Of a stretch of 64,000 bases of DNA, positions 13,901-21,066 are shown piece after piece. The stretch comes from Pachyseris speciosa. Taxonomy: Eukaryota > Cnidaria > Anthozoa > Scleractinia > Pachyseridae. The stretch is from positions 263,501-327,500 of the forward strand of contig JAEMWC010000371.1 of NCBI GenBank assembly GCA_016490735.1. Direction: 5' to 3'. The notes beneath the pieces were generated by a model, which worked only from the letters and a program-made list of their open reading frames with translations, was not told the DNA's origin and ran no database searches. The translations under genes were made by a program, and so were the position numbers. The stretch's first letter is position 1. Every line of letters begins with the position of its first letter.

Positions 13901-16900
13901 ACAAAACCGCCAACTGCTCACCACAAACAATATGCAATAAAACACTGCCAAGAACACACCACTACCATCCTGCACAACACATAAGGGATACAAACACCCT
14001 AGACAGGACACACAAATCCACTACAAAACGCTAACCACTCACCGCAAAAAACACGTAACAAACACCGCCAACCACACACCACCACAGTCCTGCAAAAACA
14101 CATTGGGGATACAAACACCCCAGACAGGACACGCAAATCCACTAAAAAATGCTAACCACTCACCGCAAAAAACCATGCAACAAAACCCTGCCAATCGCAC
14201 ACTGCCACAGCCTGCAAAACGCATTGGGGATACAAACACCCCAGACAGGACACGCAAATCCGCTAAAAAACACTAACCACTCACCACAAAAAACCATGCA
14301 ACAAAACACTGCCAACCGCACTGCTACAGTCCTGCAAAATGCATAGGGGATACAAATACCCCAGACAAGACACGCAAAAAAACGCTAACAAACCGCTCAC
14401 CACAAAAAACAAACACGCAACCAAAACACCGCCAACTGCATATAGCTACAGTCCTGCAAAAATGCATAAGGGATACAAACACCTCAGACAGGACACGCAA
14501 ATCCTCTAACAAAAAACCGCTAACAGACCAACTGAGAATGCCCCTAGTAGTAACTAAAGTAAACTGCATTAACTAAATTAATATTAAATAAATAAAAAAT
14601 AACCATACCGCCAAAACATGCAAATAAATACAGCTTGCCATTGAAGCATAGAATGCTAAAGACTAGTTAGGATGGACAGGAGAATAAACTATAGAATGCA
14701 AGCGGTCAATGGAAGAAAACACTAAACAGACCAAACTGCCAATGCTCCTAGTAGTGAAAAAACATGCCAATAAAAACAGGAAAAAACACCCTAAGACATG
14801 AATCCACGAAAAACTGCTAACCGCTCCCAAGACAAATGTGGTGGTGACACTTGTACCCTCTGCCCAAAGGATCCCAGGGGTTAATCAGCTAGGGTTGGGA
14901 TGACCTGGGGTTTGATCAGGTTATCTACTCCGGTTACATTTTTAGGCCACTGCATAGACATTGTCTGAGACTAAAGATTACTTCATGTCCTTGGGAGGCT
15001 GCACGTGTTTTACAGAACCTGTTGCCTTCAAGTTGTTTGCCGACCAAGACGAGCTTGGGAATTCCCTTGTCCACAGATAAACCAAGACAAACCATAGCAC
15101 TTGACTCCAGGACTGTCATGGGAAAAAGCCTTTGTTCTTTTTTATGTATCTGTAGTGATTCCCCATGCGCAGATCCACTAAGGGAAACGAGGTTACACAC
15201 AAAACCATGACTTCCCGTGGCTAAATTACCACTTTTTCGTGGGTAAAAACGTCCAGTAGAACCAACTTAAGTATGCTTATAACAGGACATGCAAATCCGC
15301 AGAAAAACTGCCAACCGCTAGTCGCACAAATGTATGGTAATAAATACTGCGAATCGTTAAAGACAGGACATGCAAACCGCCAGCTGCTAGTTGCACAAAA
15401 TGTGCACTAAAAAATACCACTATCATAAAGGTTTATTAAAATAAAATGTATAGAAATATTAACTGCTTACGACAGGATACGCAAATCCACTAAGCTAATC
15501 GCACAAAATGTACACTAACAAATACCCCTAACCGCTACAGACAGGACATGCAAACTCACTAGAAACCATAAACCGCTAAAGGCACAATGTATGCTAATAA
15601 ATACTGCTAAGGACATGCAAATCCGCAAAAAAAAAAGAAAACAAAAGCAAAAAATTTTCTCTACCAAATACTTACCACTAACCGCCAGAGGTCCACGAAA
15701 ATCCCCGAAGCTGGCCAAACTAGTCGCACAAATGTGCGCTAAAATACCACTAACCGCTTAAGAAAGGACACGCAAATCCACTAGGCTAATAAATACCCCT
15801 AACTGCTACAGACAGAACACGCAAACATGTGACAATGAGATGCGAAAGATAACGCGGCAAAATCCCTCAATAAAACAGCGGAAAAAAGCTACTAAGGAAG
15901 GACAATACCAATGGAAGCAAAGTCCGTCGACTGCAAACAACTAAAGGTCAATAAGCCCCGAAAAAGTGGAACAGAAATACTTGAAAACACACGAGCTGCA
16001 ACGCCCTGTACGCAGAGCAAGTAAAAACTACCAGCATGTGGAAAAGGTGCACACATAAAATAAACAGGACCGCCGCTGACCACTGGACTGCCTGAAGACA
16101 TCAGACATAAGCCAGAATGGCTAACAGCAAACGCAAACGCCATGCCATGCCAATAAACTGAGCAAAGACTTGCTCCTAGACGTTAACTAGATTAAATTGC
16201 ATTTAACCCTGTTTAAATAATAAACATCACAAACGCTGACACTCAGGTTATTAAAGCTTTATTGTGGAAAATCTGTTTTTCTGTGTTCACTGAGAAAAGT
16301 TTTAAATGGGATCAATTTTGCACCCAAAATGAAGGAAAACGGGTTTCCAAGAGTCTAGATTTCCAAATTTTCCAGGGAAGCATGCCCCCGAACCCCTCTA
16401 AGTGTATCGTGCCAATGGCACGATTAAATGAGCCTCCGGCTCATCATACCCGCCTATGATGTCCACATTTCGGCCTGTTAAAATATCTATCTACATCCCT
16501 GTAGACCCATGCCCATCACTAGCTCGGTCATGGGACAGATAATGGCTAGATTTTGTAACACGTAGATAAATGATGACAAAAAGTCGAAAAATACTGTGTA
16601 GCACTAATTATATTTATACGGATGAAAGTGTTAAAAACAAAAGGTAGTGAAGTGCCAAAAAGTAGTTTGAAAGGCAAACCATACTGATGAAGGGCTAAGC
16701 CTGAAACATATGGTTTGTCTTTCAAACTACTTTTTGGCACTTCACTACCTTTTGTTTTTAACACTTTCATCCAGATTTTGTAACAGCCTATAAAAAGTCA
16801 AAAATTAGTGCAAAGGTGCAATGACTTATGCGAAAAAATATTTTGGGATTAGGTGCACTTTAAATTTACTGCATGTTGCAGTAATATACTGAAATATTTT

Positions 16901-19404
16901 TTCCCTTTCACTCCTTGTTTATTAAGGGCCTGGGGCTGGAAATTTTCCCTGTGATATTTTGAATTTGATCCTGGAAAAATGGCCTGGCTCTTCTTTGCAC
17001 ATTGCTACCTACTTCAAAAATAGGCAGTGTGGGACTGCATGTGGCTTACTGCTGTTATTACTTCGAATAATGTAGCAAAATAACATACTCAAATTCAAAT
17101 GGCTACATGAAGAGAGCCACAGTTAATCATAAATTGGTCAACTGGGCCTGGTTGTCGGAAAGACAATTAACCCTAATCCAAGGTTAAAAATTAACCAAGA
17201 AGTTTATTTCTCTATCCACAAACATAGTTCAAAGCTGATATTCTGCAAAATTATAGATTAGAGGACGTCAATCCTTTAAAGCAAAAAGCAGCAAAAGAAA
17301 CTTTCATCCAAAAGTTAAAAACTGCAACCAAAGTTTACGCTAATCCTGGATTAAGTTAACTGGCTTTCGGACAACCGGGCCCTGGACTTAACTGATGTCT
17401 AAGTGTTGGAAAAAATGTAGAGGTTAAATTAATGGGCGCACAGTGGTATGAAAGTTATCTTCGAGTGTTCAGCTGGATATGTCACGTGTGAGCAAAGCAG
17501 CGAAGACATATATTGAGAGTGAACATGAGAAAATAGATTTCATGTGTTCAAGTCTAGTACCCATGTGTTAAACTGCGGTAAAAGAGCAAACAGACAACTT
17601 ACAGGCCGGGTGAAAGAAACAACACCCCTTTGGTCTACAATAGTTAGAATTCCTAATTTCCAAATAAAATACACTTGTTGCCAATCAAAGATTGTTAAAA
17701 TTTCGCAGCAAAATTTGATCCTGTTGTCACATGGGCAATTTTGATTTGTGCTGTGAGGTAGGATTTTGGTTTGTTGACATAGATCGAGTAAAATTACACA
17801 ATTCTGTGAAAAAGAGAGACACAAAAACAGACAATAAGTTTTCCTAAATAAAAAAAATATATATTCAGCCTGTATCTATGCCAAAAAAGCAAACATGTTC
17901 AATTGGTAAATGTAAGCAAAGGCGATCAAAGCGAATTAAGCTTACGATTTACTTTGAAGCACAATTCATTTCACCCATTTCTTGCAAATTTCGCTAAATA
18001 GCTTTCAAAAGAACAAATTAATGAATAAAAGATAAAGCACCATAAAAATTCACATTCAAACCTGTAATTTTTGGGAAGGTGGATTCTGAGAAGCACCCAA
18101 ACAATTCAGAGAAAGTCTAAAATTCTTGCGATGATTGTTGTGACTATTCTGGAAAAATCCATTTTCGTCTGTCTCGCTAAAACCACAATTTGTCCTCGAA
18201 GGATTGCTTCGCTGTGAAATGACCAATTTCCACTGTTCTAGCTGTCGAGTGTTCCTTAGAACACTTTCTTCCAATTTACTGTTTCAATTTACTGTTTCCC
18301 TTCATAAGACCCGCCTACTGATATCTTGAAAATACTCTTTTCACCCAGGCAAGAAGCGGCCGCCATTTTTATTTGAAATTTGATCTTCCGTGCCGGTGAC
18401 TAAACCTTTCTCTCTACCATTCCGGAAGACTCTCGCTGTTAGTGGATTATGATTGGTTTATTATTTCTAGGTCGTTCATATTCTATTGTTACACTCACTC
18501 ATTCACTCAACGCGACAACAATGTGGCTTTGCCTCCCCAAGGAGGCAGTAAACCACAAAAATTATTGACCTCTGTGTTGAATAATTTTAGAAATAGCTTC
18601 AGTCTCAAACATTTCTGACGGTTTAAGCAACTAAGGAAGAAACCTTTTCTAACTTAAAACCACCGCTAATTCCAAGCTATAATCATGGTCGCTGTTGATT
18701 GACTTATGAGCTCTTGGTACCCTGTGGATTTCCCATTTATATTGTACCATTTACCTACACAGGACTGTTATTGTGAGCCACAGGGCCAGGGGTCGGGATT
18801 TTCCCTGGAAATTTTAAAAGTACCATCCATGTTTGCTTAGATAGAAAAACAGCTTATTAACCAATTACCACATCAGGTGGAATATCTGGCATATCTTAAA
18901 AATTTGTGTCAGTCCCTGCATTCATGGTTAATGTAATGAACCAGAAGAACAGCTTGGCCATCTGTGCCTCGGAATTCTTTGTTTCCTTGTTATTTAGGTG
19001 GAAATGTTTGACACCTTGAACAAAATAGCCTTGAAGGTCATGCAGCAAAACCATCATTGAGAGTGCAAAAACAATAAAAATTATGGAAAAAAGCAGAAAA
19101 TGGACGTAGAAGTTATCCTTCTCAAAGGGAAACATGATATAGCTCAGAAAAATTTCCTGCCATATGGAGAGTTAAGTAAATTACTTCTTTGTGTATTGCA
19201 GCGGATTTCTGCCAAGGACCAACACCAACACATCCACCATCAGGAAAGACGACAGTGTCACCAACAAACAAAAAACCAAAAAGCCATGTTGTTGCAATTG
19301 CTGTTGGCTGTTCTTTGGCTGGACTTGTTGTTATTGTGCTCATTGGTTATGTGATTGGCCGGCGCCGCAGTCGTAACGTTTCCGTAGGTTATCGAAAGCT
19401 GTAA
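564..19404 (+). CDS. LAMP: LAMP-family lysosome-associated membrane glycoprotein (5' end outside the window; four exons visible)
   Basis: Type I membrane glycoprotein of the late endosome/lysosome membrane. Visible coding exons are 564-1087, 2222-2462, 4510-4704 and 19202-19404; all junctions are AG/GT and the phases (0, 1, 1) join without a break. In order, the protein has a Thr/Pro/Ser-rich repeat stalk, a LAMP luminal domain with four cysteines (CLIANMG in the first exon, GECAN in the second, FECTT in the third, DFCQG in the fourth), a short hinge, a transmembrane helix (HVVAIAVGCSLAGLVVIVLI) and a short basic tail ending GYRKL. In LAMP1 the four cysteines of a luminal domain form two disulfides and a GYxx-hydrophobic tail is the lysosomal sorting signal; the match here is strong. 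The start of the signal peptide must lie upstream. The 14.5-kb intron between the last two exons is almost all mobile DNA. Confidence 0.9.
655..930 (+). repeat. 24-bp tandem repeat coding for MTVTPSHN (mucin-like stalk)
   Basis: Imperfect 24-bp units (ATGACAGTTACTCCTTCACA and variants) repeat in frame about eight to ten times. Each unit gives an N-M-T N-glycosylation sequon plus Thr/Ser-Pro sites that suit O-glycosylation. One unit has lost a codon, so the length variation keeps the frame. Confidence 0.9.
1649..1867. mobile_element. Palindromic MITE in a LAMP intron
   Basis: Inverted arms of about 70 bases: the left arm begins AATTGGAGGGCTCAGAGCAT and the right arm ends with its near complement. 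Both contain AGGTCGTTTTTCGA or its complement. The core is about 80 bp and has no ORF. Related arms occur at 2883-3556. Confidence 0.75.
1868..2143. mobile_element. MITE with TTTTCAATTGAGTGTCG ends
   Basis: Ends are TTTTCAATTGAGTGTCG and its exact complement CGACACTCAATTGAAAA. The interior carries repeated AAACCAAAACC and ATTGGCC/CCAATCA motifs. The same family recurs at 50145-50896, and a single end is seen near 56373. It directly abuts the preceding MITE. Confidence 0.8.
2222..2462 (+). CDS. LAMP: LAMP exon b: middle of luminal domain
   Basis: Opens in phase 0 after ATTTTTCAG and closes in phase 1 at GTAGGT. It encodes EFKVELPVNASASGECANAT and continues to NKTDIGGT. It holds the second luminal cysteine and several N-glycosylation sequons (NAS, NAT, NFT, NLT, NKT). 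Confidence 0.88.
2883..3556. mobile_element. Inverted-repeat element of 0.67 kb in a LAMP intron
   Basis: Left end AATTGAAGGCCTAGGTGCAT and right end AGGCCTTCAATT form inverted arms of about 70 bases that share GACCCAAAATT / AATTTTGGGTC. The interior contains a copy of the dispersed CACTGTTCGAAAAGAGTAGG repeat. No coding capacity. Confidence 0.7.
3060..3310 (+). repeat. SINE-like dispersed repeat (related copy at 25760-25905, minus)
   Basis: GACGTTAAAGAACCCATGCA continues into GTTCGAAAAGAGTAGGGGAC and GGTGTGGTGGTCTA. The same core occurs inverted at 25760-25905. This copy ends in an A-rich tail (AATAAAATAAAATT) and the other in (ATGT)n, which fits retroposed 3' ends. The family is not identified. 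Confidence 0.6.
3571..3613 (+). repeat. LINE/SINE-type 3' tail (TTGTC)n
   Basis: GAAATAAATG is followed by about seven copies of TCTTG. An AATAAA-like signal running directly into a short simple repeat is typical of the 3' end of CR1/L2-like LINEs or their SINE partners. The body of the element is not recognisable upstream. Confidence 0.5.
3643..4368. mobile_element. Tc1/mariner-type non-autonomous element (TA target duplication)
   Basis: Ends CAGTGCAACGACTTCAACT and its complement form inverted arms of about 200 bases, flanked by TA at 3641-3642 and 4369-4370. The arms share GGGGCCACCC..GGTTTTTTAACC. ORFs of 62-89 codons are shadows on both strands; no transposase is visible. Confidence 0.75.
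4510..4704 (+). CDS. LAMP: LAMP exon c: end of luminal domain
   Basis: Acceptor TTTTTACAG at 4501-4509, donor GTAAGG at 4705. It encodes ASIHKFQSSKGPLTQLSAKL and continues to EVQDGHLSK. The third luminal cysteine is in SFECTT. The IEFQPFEVQDG segment matches the VQAF-VEGG stretch that precedes the last cysteine in LAMP1. Phase 1 joins the exon to the terminal exon. Confidence 0.88.
4705..5570. other. LAMP intron sequence, no feature seen
   Basis: Several short overlapping ORFs occur on both strands, but none has a recognisable domain or a clean pair of splice sites. Confidence 0.6.
6122..8775 (+). pseudogene. hAT transposase-like gene (KIAA1586/ZMYM6-like), broken
   Basis: Single-exon coding run in three frames. 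6122-6268 starts MSGKRAKKSDSEVAGIRKFF; 6270-6767 holds a TTF-type zinc finger (CLLC, then HFSTSQH); 6745-8559 is the hAT core. Core marks are GILADEAADV (first catalytic Asp), FVSDSASVMTG (second Asp), CHRLALAC, and a C-terminal dimerisation region with NAWPERGASAVKRIKARLRN. An in-frame TAA at 8557-8559 interrupts the acidic C-terminal tail, which continues in the same frame to 8775 (..SMSDTEDD). Two frameshifts (about 6230-6290 and 6745-6765) plus this stop make a functional enzyme unlikely. Similar proteins are annotated in animals as E3 SUMO ligase KIAA1586-like, but here the ends show a transposon. Confidence 0.85.
8776..9128. other. hAT 3' non-coding sequence
   Basis: A/T-rich sequence following the transposase stop, with no ORF or repeat of note. 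It ends where the first A repeat begins. Confidence 0.5.
9129..9622. repeat. Short copy of the A-B repeat unit
   Basis: Block A (TTTAACGTCTGCGTCGCAAG, about 160 bases) and block B (about 230 bases, GCATGTGGAAAAGGTGCACA, ending GCATTTAACCC) lie together here. A recurs at 9626-9790 and B at 15965-16207, both in the same orientation. The layout suggests a short A-B copy followed head to tail by a long, invaded A-B copy. Confidence 0.7.
10256..13170 (-). pseudogene. CR1/L2/jockey-type LINE with APE endonuclease and reverse transcriptase, degenerate
   Basis: Read on the minus strand from 13170 to 10256. Endonuclease: LHVAHLNVQSLKSRENF at about 13080, then scattered pieces including VVILGDLNCN and SVSDHHLVYLVL (12440 onward). 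Linker: 12440-12033. Reverse transcriptase: 12036-10565 with SSNKAPGCD, GVPQGSILGPVLFTIYVNDL and a YIDDC catalytic box. The C-terminal segment 10553-10300 contains LWNNLPKVLKAAESVNAFR. At least four frame changes and stops break it. The 3' end is AATAAATGTATGTACGTATG (minus), a simple-repeat tail usual for this LINE group. It lies inside the hAT and is antisense to LAMP. Confidence 0.8.
13480..14590. repeat. Satellite-like array, period about 120 bp
   Basis: About seven units begin CCTGCAAAA(A)CGCATTGGGG, at 13672, 13842, 13969, 14089, 14210, 14331 and 14453. Each holds ATACAAACACCCCAGACAGG and a CAACCGC-type stretch. The terminal block (GACCAACTGAGAATGC..AGTAGTAACTAAAGTAAA) occurs at both 13740 and 14525, so part of the array is itself duplicated. 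Short minus-strand ORFs in it are by-products of the repeat. Confidence 0.8.
14590..15964. repeat. Degenerate relatives of the 120-bp satellite
   Basis: Scattered GACAGGACATGCAAA, GCTAATCGCACAAAATG and AATAAATACCNCTAACCGC motifs recur at irregular spacing. A unique block (14830-15240) shows no recognisable domain on either strand. Confidence 0.55.
16208..16500. other. hAT 3'-terminal region
   Basis: Follows block B and ends at the right hAT terminus. Contains CATGCCCCCGAACCCC and a GTGCCAATGGCAC hairpin. No ORF of interest. Confidence 0.5.
16561..16772. mobile_element. Penelope-like foldback insertion with hammerhead-like core
   Basis: A 212-base insertion bounded by perfect 13-base direct repeats AGATTTTGTAACA (16548-16560 and 16773-16785). 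16621-16683 and 16709-16771 are 63-base inverted arms with about one mismatch. Between them is CTGATGA (16684-16690), an AGG/CCT mini-stem, then GAAA (16703-16706): the conserved core order of hammerhead ribozymes. Hammerhead motifs are established in the terminal repeats of Penelope-like retroelements. Whether helix III and a cleavage site form here is not clear by eye. Confidence 0.6.
17144..17382. mobile_element. MITE with GGGCCTGGTTGTCGG ends
   Basis: Inverted ends of about 42 bases: GGGCCTGGTTGTCGGAAAG on the left; the right end complements GGGCCCGGTTGTCCGAAAG. Each arm includes a TTAACC-rich segment. The interior is unremarkable. Confidence 0.75.
17383..19201. other. LAMP intron sequence, no feature seen
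   Basis: Ordinary A/T-rich sequence with short ORFs only. It ends at the acceptor TTGTGTATTGCAG of the last LAMP exon. Confidence 0.6.
19202..19404 (+). CDS. LAMP: LAMP terminal exon: hinge, transmembrane helix, lysosomal sorting tail
   Basis: Joined in phase 1 after DGHLSK to give a proline, then DFCQGPTPTHPPSGK (fourth luminal cysteine and Pro/Thr hinge). The 24-residue hydrophobic helix has AVGxxLAGLVVIVLIGYVIG, as in LAMP1. RRRSR stops transfer and the tail ends GYRKL followed by TAA at 19402. GY plus two residues plus a hydrophobic C-terminal residue is the LAMP targeting signal. Confidence 0.92.
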
Positions 19405-20428
19405 CCATGGCAGCAGTGCATTTGACAGGCTGGAGTGGATGCTCAAAGCTTAAAGCACAGTTAGGTTGACAATCAGGTAGTTAGCTTAATAAGTCTGATT
19501 AGAAGAAAGACTTGATCTTGTTAACTTTGTTTTTAAAACATGACTTGCTATTGTTGACTTGTTACTTGGTATTTTTTGTATTGATTGCCTGTGTTGAGTA
19601 CTTTGGTTATGAGAGTTGTAATCTGTTTCATGACTTAGCAATAATTGTAAAATATGAAATGGGGATCATTCCATTTGAAGGTAAGTTTAAAGGAATGAAG
19701 TTGTCTGTTAGTAATATTTGATAACTTGATATTTAATATTCCTGGGCCAAAATAGGTTGCTGCATGACATTAAAACCTTTACCCATGTTGATACATCATC
19801 GTCATTTTCGTAAAGTTGAATGAATCTGATTGACTTGATAAAGATTGTCCAATCTTTCTGTCTCTTTACAGATTGCGGAGTAAAGTTTTCATTTTGTAAT
19901 GTAGTTAATAATTGCTTTGAGAATGGCTAATAACAAAAAGGATAACCATGCGATGTTGCTAGACACTTCATCTTGGTAACATTGCAAATTTTTCCATACA
20001 AGTAGTTCCCATTGTTCTGCCTTATTTTAACATATTTTTCTTTATTTTCTGGTACATGTAAAGTTGGCCCTAAGTCTAAAGAGTTACAGTGCTCATTGAG
20101 AGGGCTCGAGAGAGTTTTGACTGGGTTCACAACATACAGTGTACCCAGAGAGGTGTGGCTGTTACTGCTTACACCTCCCTTTAGCAGATACTGTGTTAAT
20201 CGCACCCAAAAAAAATTATCACTATCATCATTATTCTGATCACCTCTGCCACCATCAACACTATCAGCAACATGGTGTCAGGAACCTAACATTGCAGCCC
20301 TAAAAGAGTAACCATGGGAAACTGATTATGTGATGGTAATAATTATTATTGTGGCCACCCCTGTTGTCTCGTTGCAGTTGATATAGTTTGCCAAGTGCAT
20401 CAGGGTTGTGTGTAGTCTGGTACTGCAA

Positions 20429-20706
20429 TGCACATGTCATCAGCTTCCCTGTGGGGTTGACCCCTTGGCTAACCAGGGGGGTTGTAAACTTGAAGAATTT
20501 CCCCAGGCAGTCGTGGAATCTTGCATGACAAAGTCCCCTGGTTGAGGTGCCTCTCAGCAGAAAATGCACCTGACATCCTTCACAAACTTGTGAATTCCCC
20601 CACCCCCTAATCTTTGATTCTAAAACAATGTCGTGATTTTCCCTTCCCTCAGGCAATCTCTTTGGCTGACCCTGGGTTGACCCAGCAGGGAAGCCGATGA
20701 TGTGCA
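20429..20706. mobile_element. MITE with TGCACATGTCATCAGCTTCC ends (copy 1)
   Basis: Ends are inverted (right end GGAAGCCGATGATGTGCA). The interior has GAATTCCCCCACCCCCTAAT and TTTACAAACTTGTG-like blocks that are shared, same orientation, with 38990-39322 in a UFC1 intron. Confidence 0.75.
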
Positions 20707-21060
20707 TAATGTTCATGTGGATGGTTGTGGGAGGGGGGTATAGTGGTTGGGTAGGGAGAGTGAGGTTTTATGTGAGTTGTGTTTCAAATATGCCCAGGAA
20801 TCATTTAAGGTGATGGTACAATGTTTATGGCATAACCAAACAGTTTAATTTGTGGATATGGGCCAGTAGTTTAGCAATAACATTGTAGGCCCATGGGAAA
20901 TAGATAAATTTGGACAACAAAGTAAATTAGACAAAGAACACTCGACATTAGTTAGTATTTTTTGGAGGTTTAGATATTTTAGACATTTTTTATAAAGACT
21001 AGAGAAAGGTAGTTGGAAGTCATTTTTGCTTTGCATGACACCTTGTAAGTTTCTGTTTTA

Positions 21061-21066
21061 AATAAA
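21061..21066 (+). terminator. Candidate LAMP polyadenylation signal AATAAA
   Basis: Canonical hexamer followed within about 10 bases by a GT-rich element. Confidence 0.4.

Larger units (their letters stand above)
9626..16207. repeat. Long A-B copy enclosing LINE and satellite
   Basis: Begins with the second A block (TTTAACGTCTGCATCGCAAG) and ends with the second B block, which matches 9375-9622 at roughly 95%. Near the end of B, CCTAGACATTAACTAGG can form a small hairpin in the first copy. The element class is not identified: the direct A/B arrangement does not give long terminal repeats, and Helitron ends (CTRR) are not seen. Confidence 0.55.
5773..16501 (+). mobile_element. hAT-superfamily DNA transposon, about 10.7 kb, heavily invaded
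   Basis: Left end CAGGGATGTAGATA, right end TATCTACATCCCTG. The terminal inverted match is 14 bases, broken by one base after position 13 or 14. TAGACCC flanks both sides (5767-5773 and 16502-16508); hAT elements make 8-bp duplications. Contents in order: transposase remnant (6122-8775), 3' non-coding DNA, the A/B repeat complex with a minus-strand LINE and satellite (9129-16207), then about 290 bases of hAT 3' end with CCCCCGAACCCC. It is in the same orientation as LAMP. Cargo-free length would be about 3.6 kb, a usual hAT size. Confidence 0.8.
5570..16835. mobile_element. Palindromic MITE split by the hAT transposon
   Basis: Sequence at about 5575-5772 recurs inverted at 16502-16835. Both sides share GGCATGGGTCTAC / GTAGACCCATGCCC, a GAGCTAGT / ACTAGCTC motif, a TAGGCTGT / ACAGCCTA motif and the flanking A/T-rich arm. 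Within the left part, 5671-5772 is the palindromic centre (GGGTCTACTCCTGGT against ACCAGGAATAGACCC). The hAT lies in the right arm, so the MITE is older than the hAT. Confidence 0.65.
19405..21066 (+). other. LAMP: Probable LAMP 3' UTR
   Basis: No other gene starts before the AATAAA at 21061-21066, which is followed by GT-rich sequence (CTGGTTTGTGTGTTTTTTC), so the 3' UTR may be about 1.7 kb. It contains a MITE at 20429-20706. An earlier cleavage site cannot be excluded. Confidence 0.4.

Noticed and set aside
13778..14569. Minus-strand ORFs with repeated RVLSGVFVSPMRF
   Set aside because: Translations of the 120-bp satellite; they share the repeat period and have no start or domain.
9129..16207. 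LTR retrotransposon
   Set aside because: The direct repeats are A at one side and B at the other in the long copy, not identical terminal repeats; no gag, protease or integrase is seen, and the reverse transcriptase inside is a LINE type on the minus strand.
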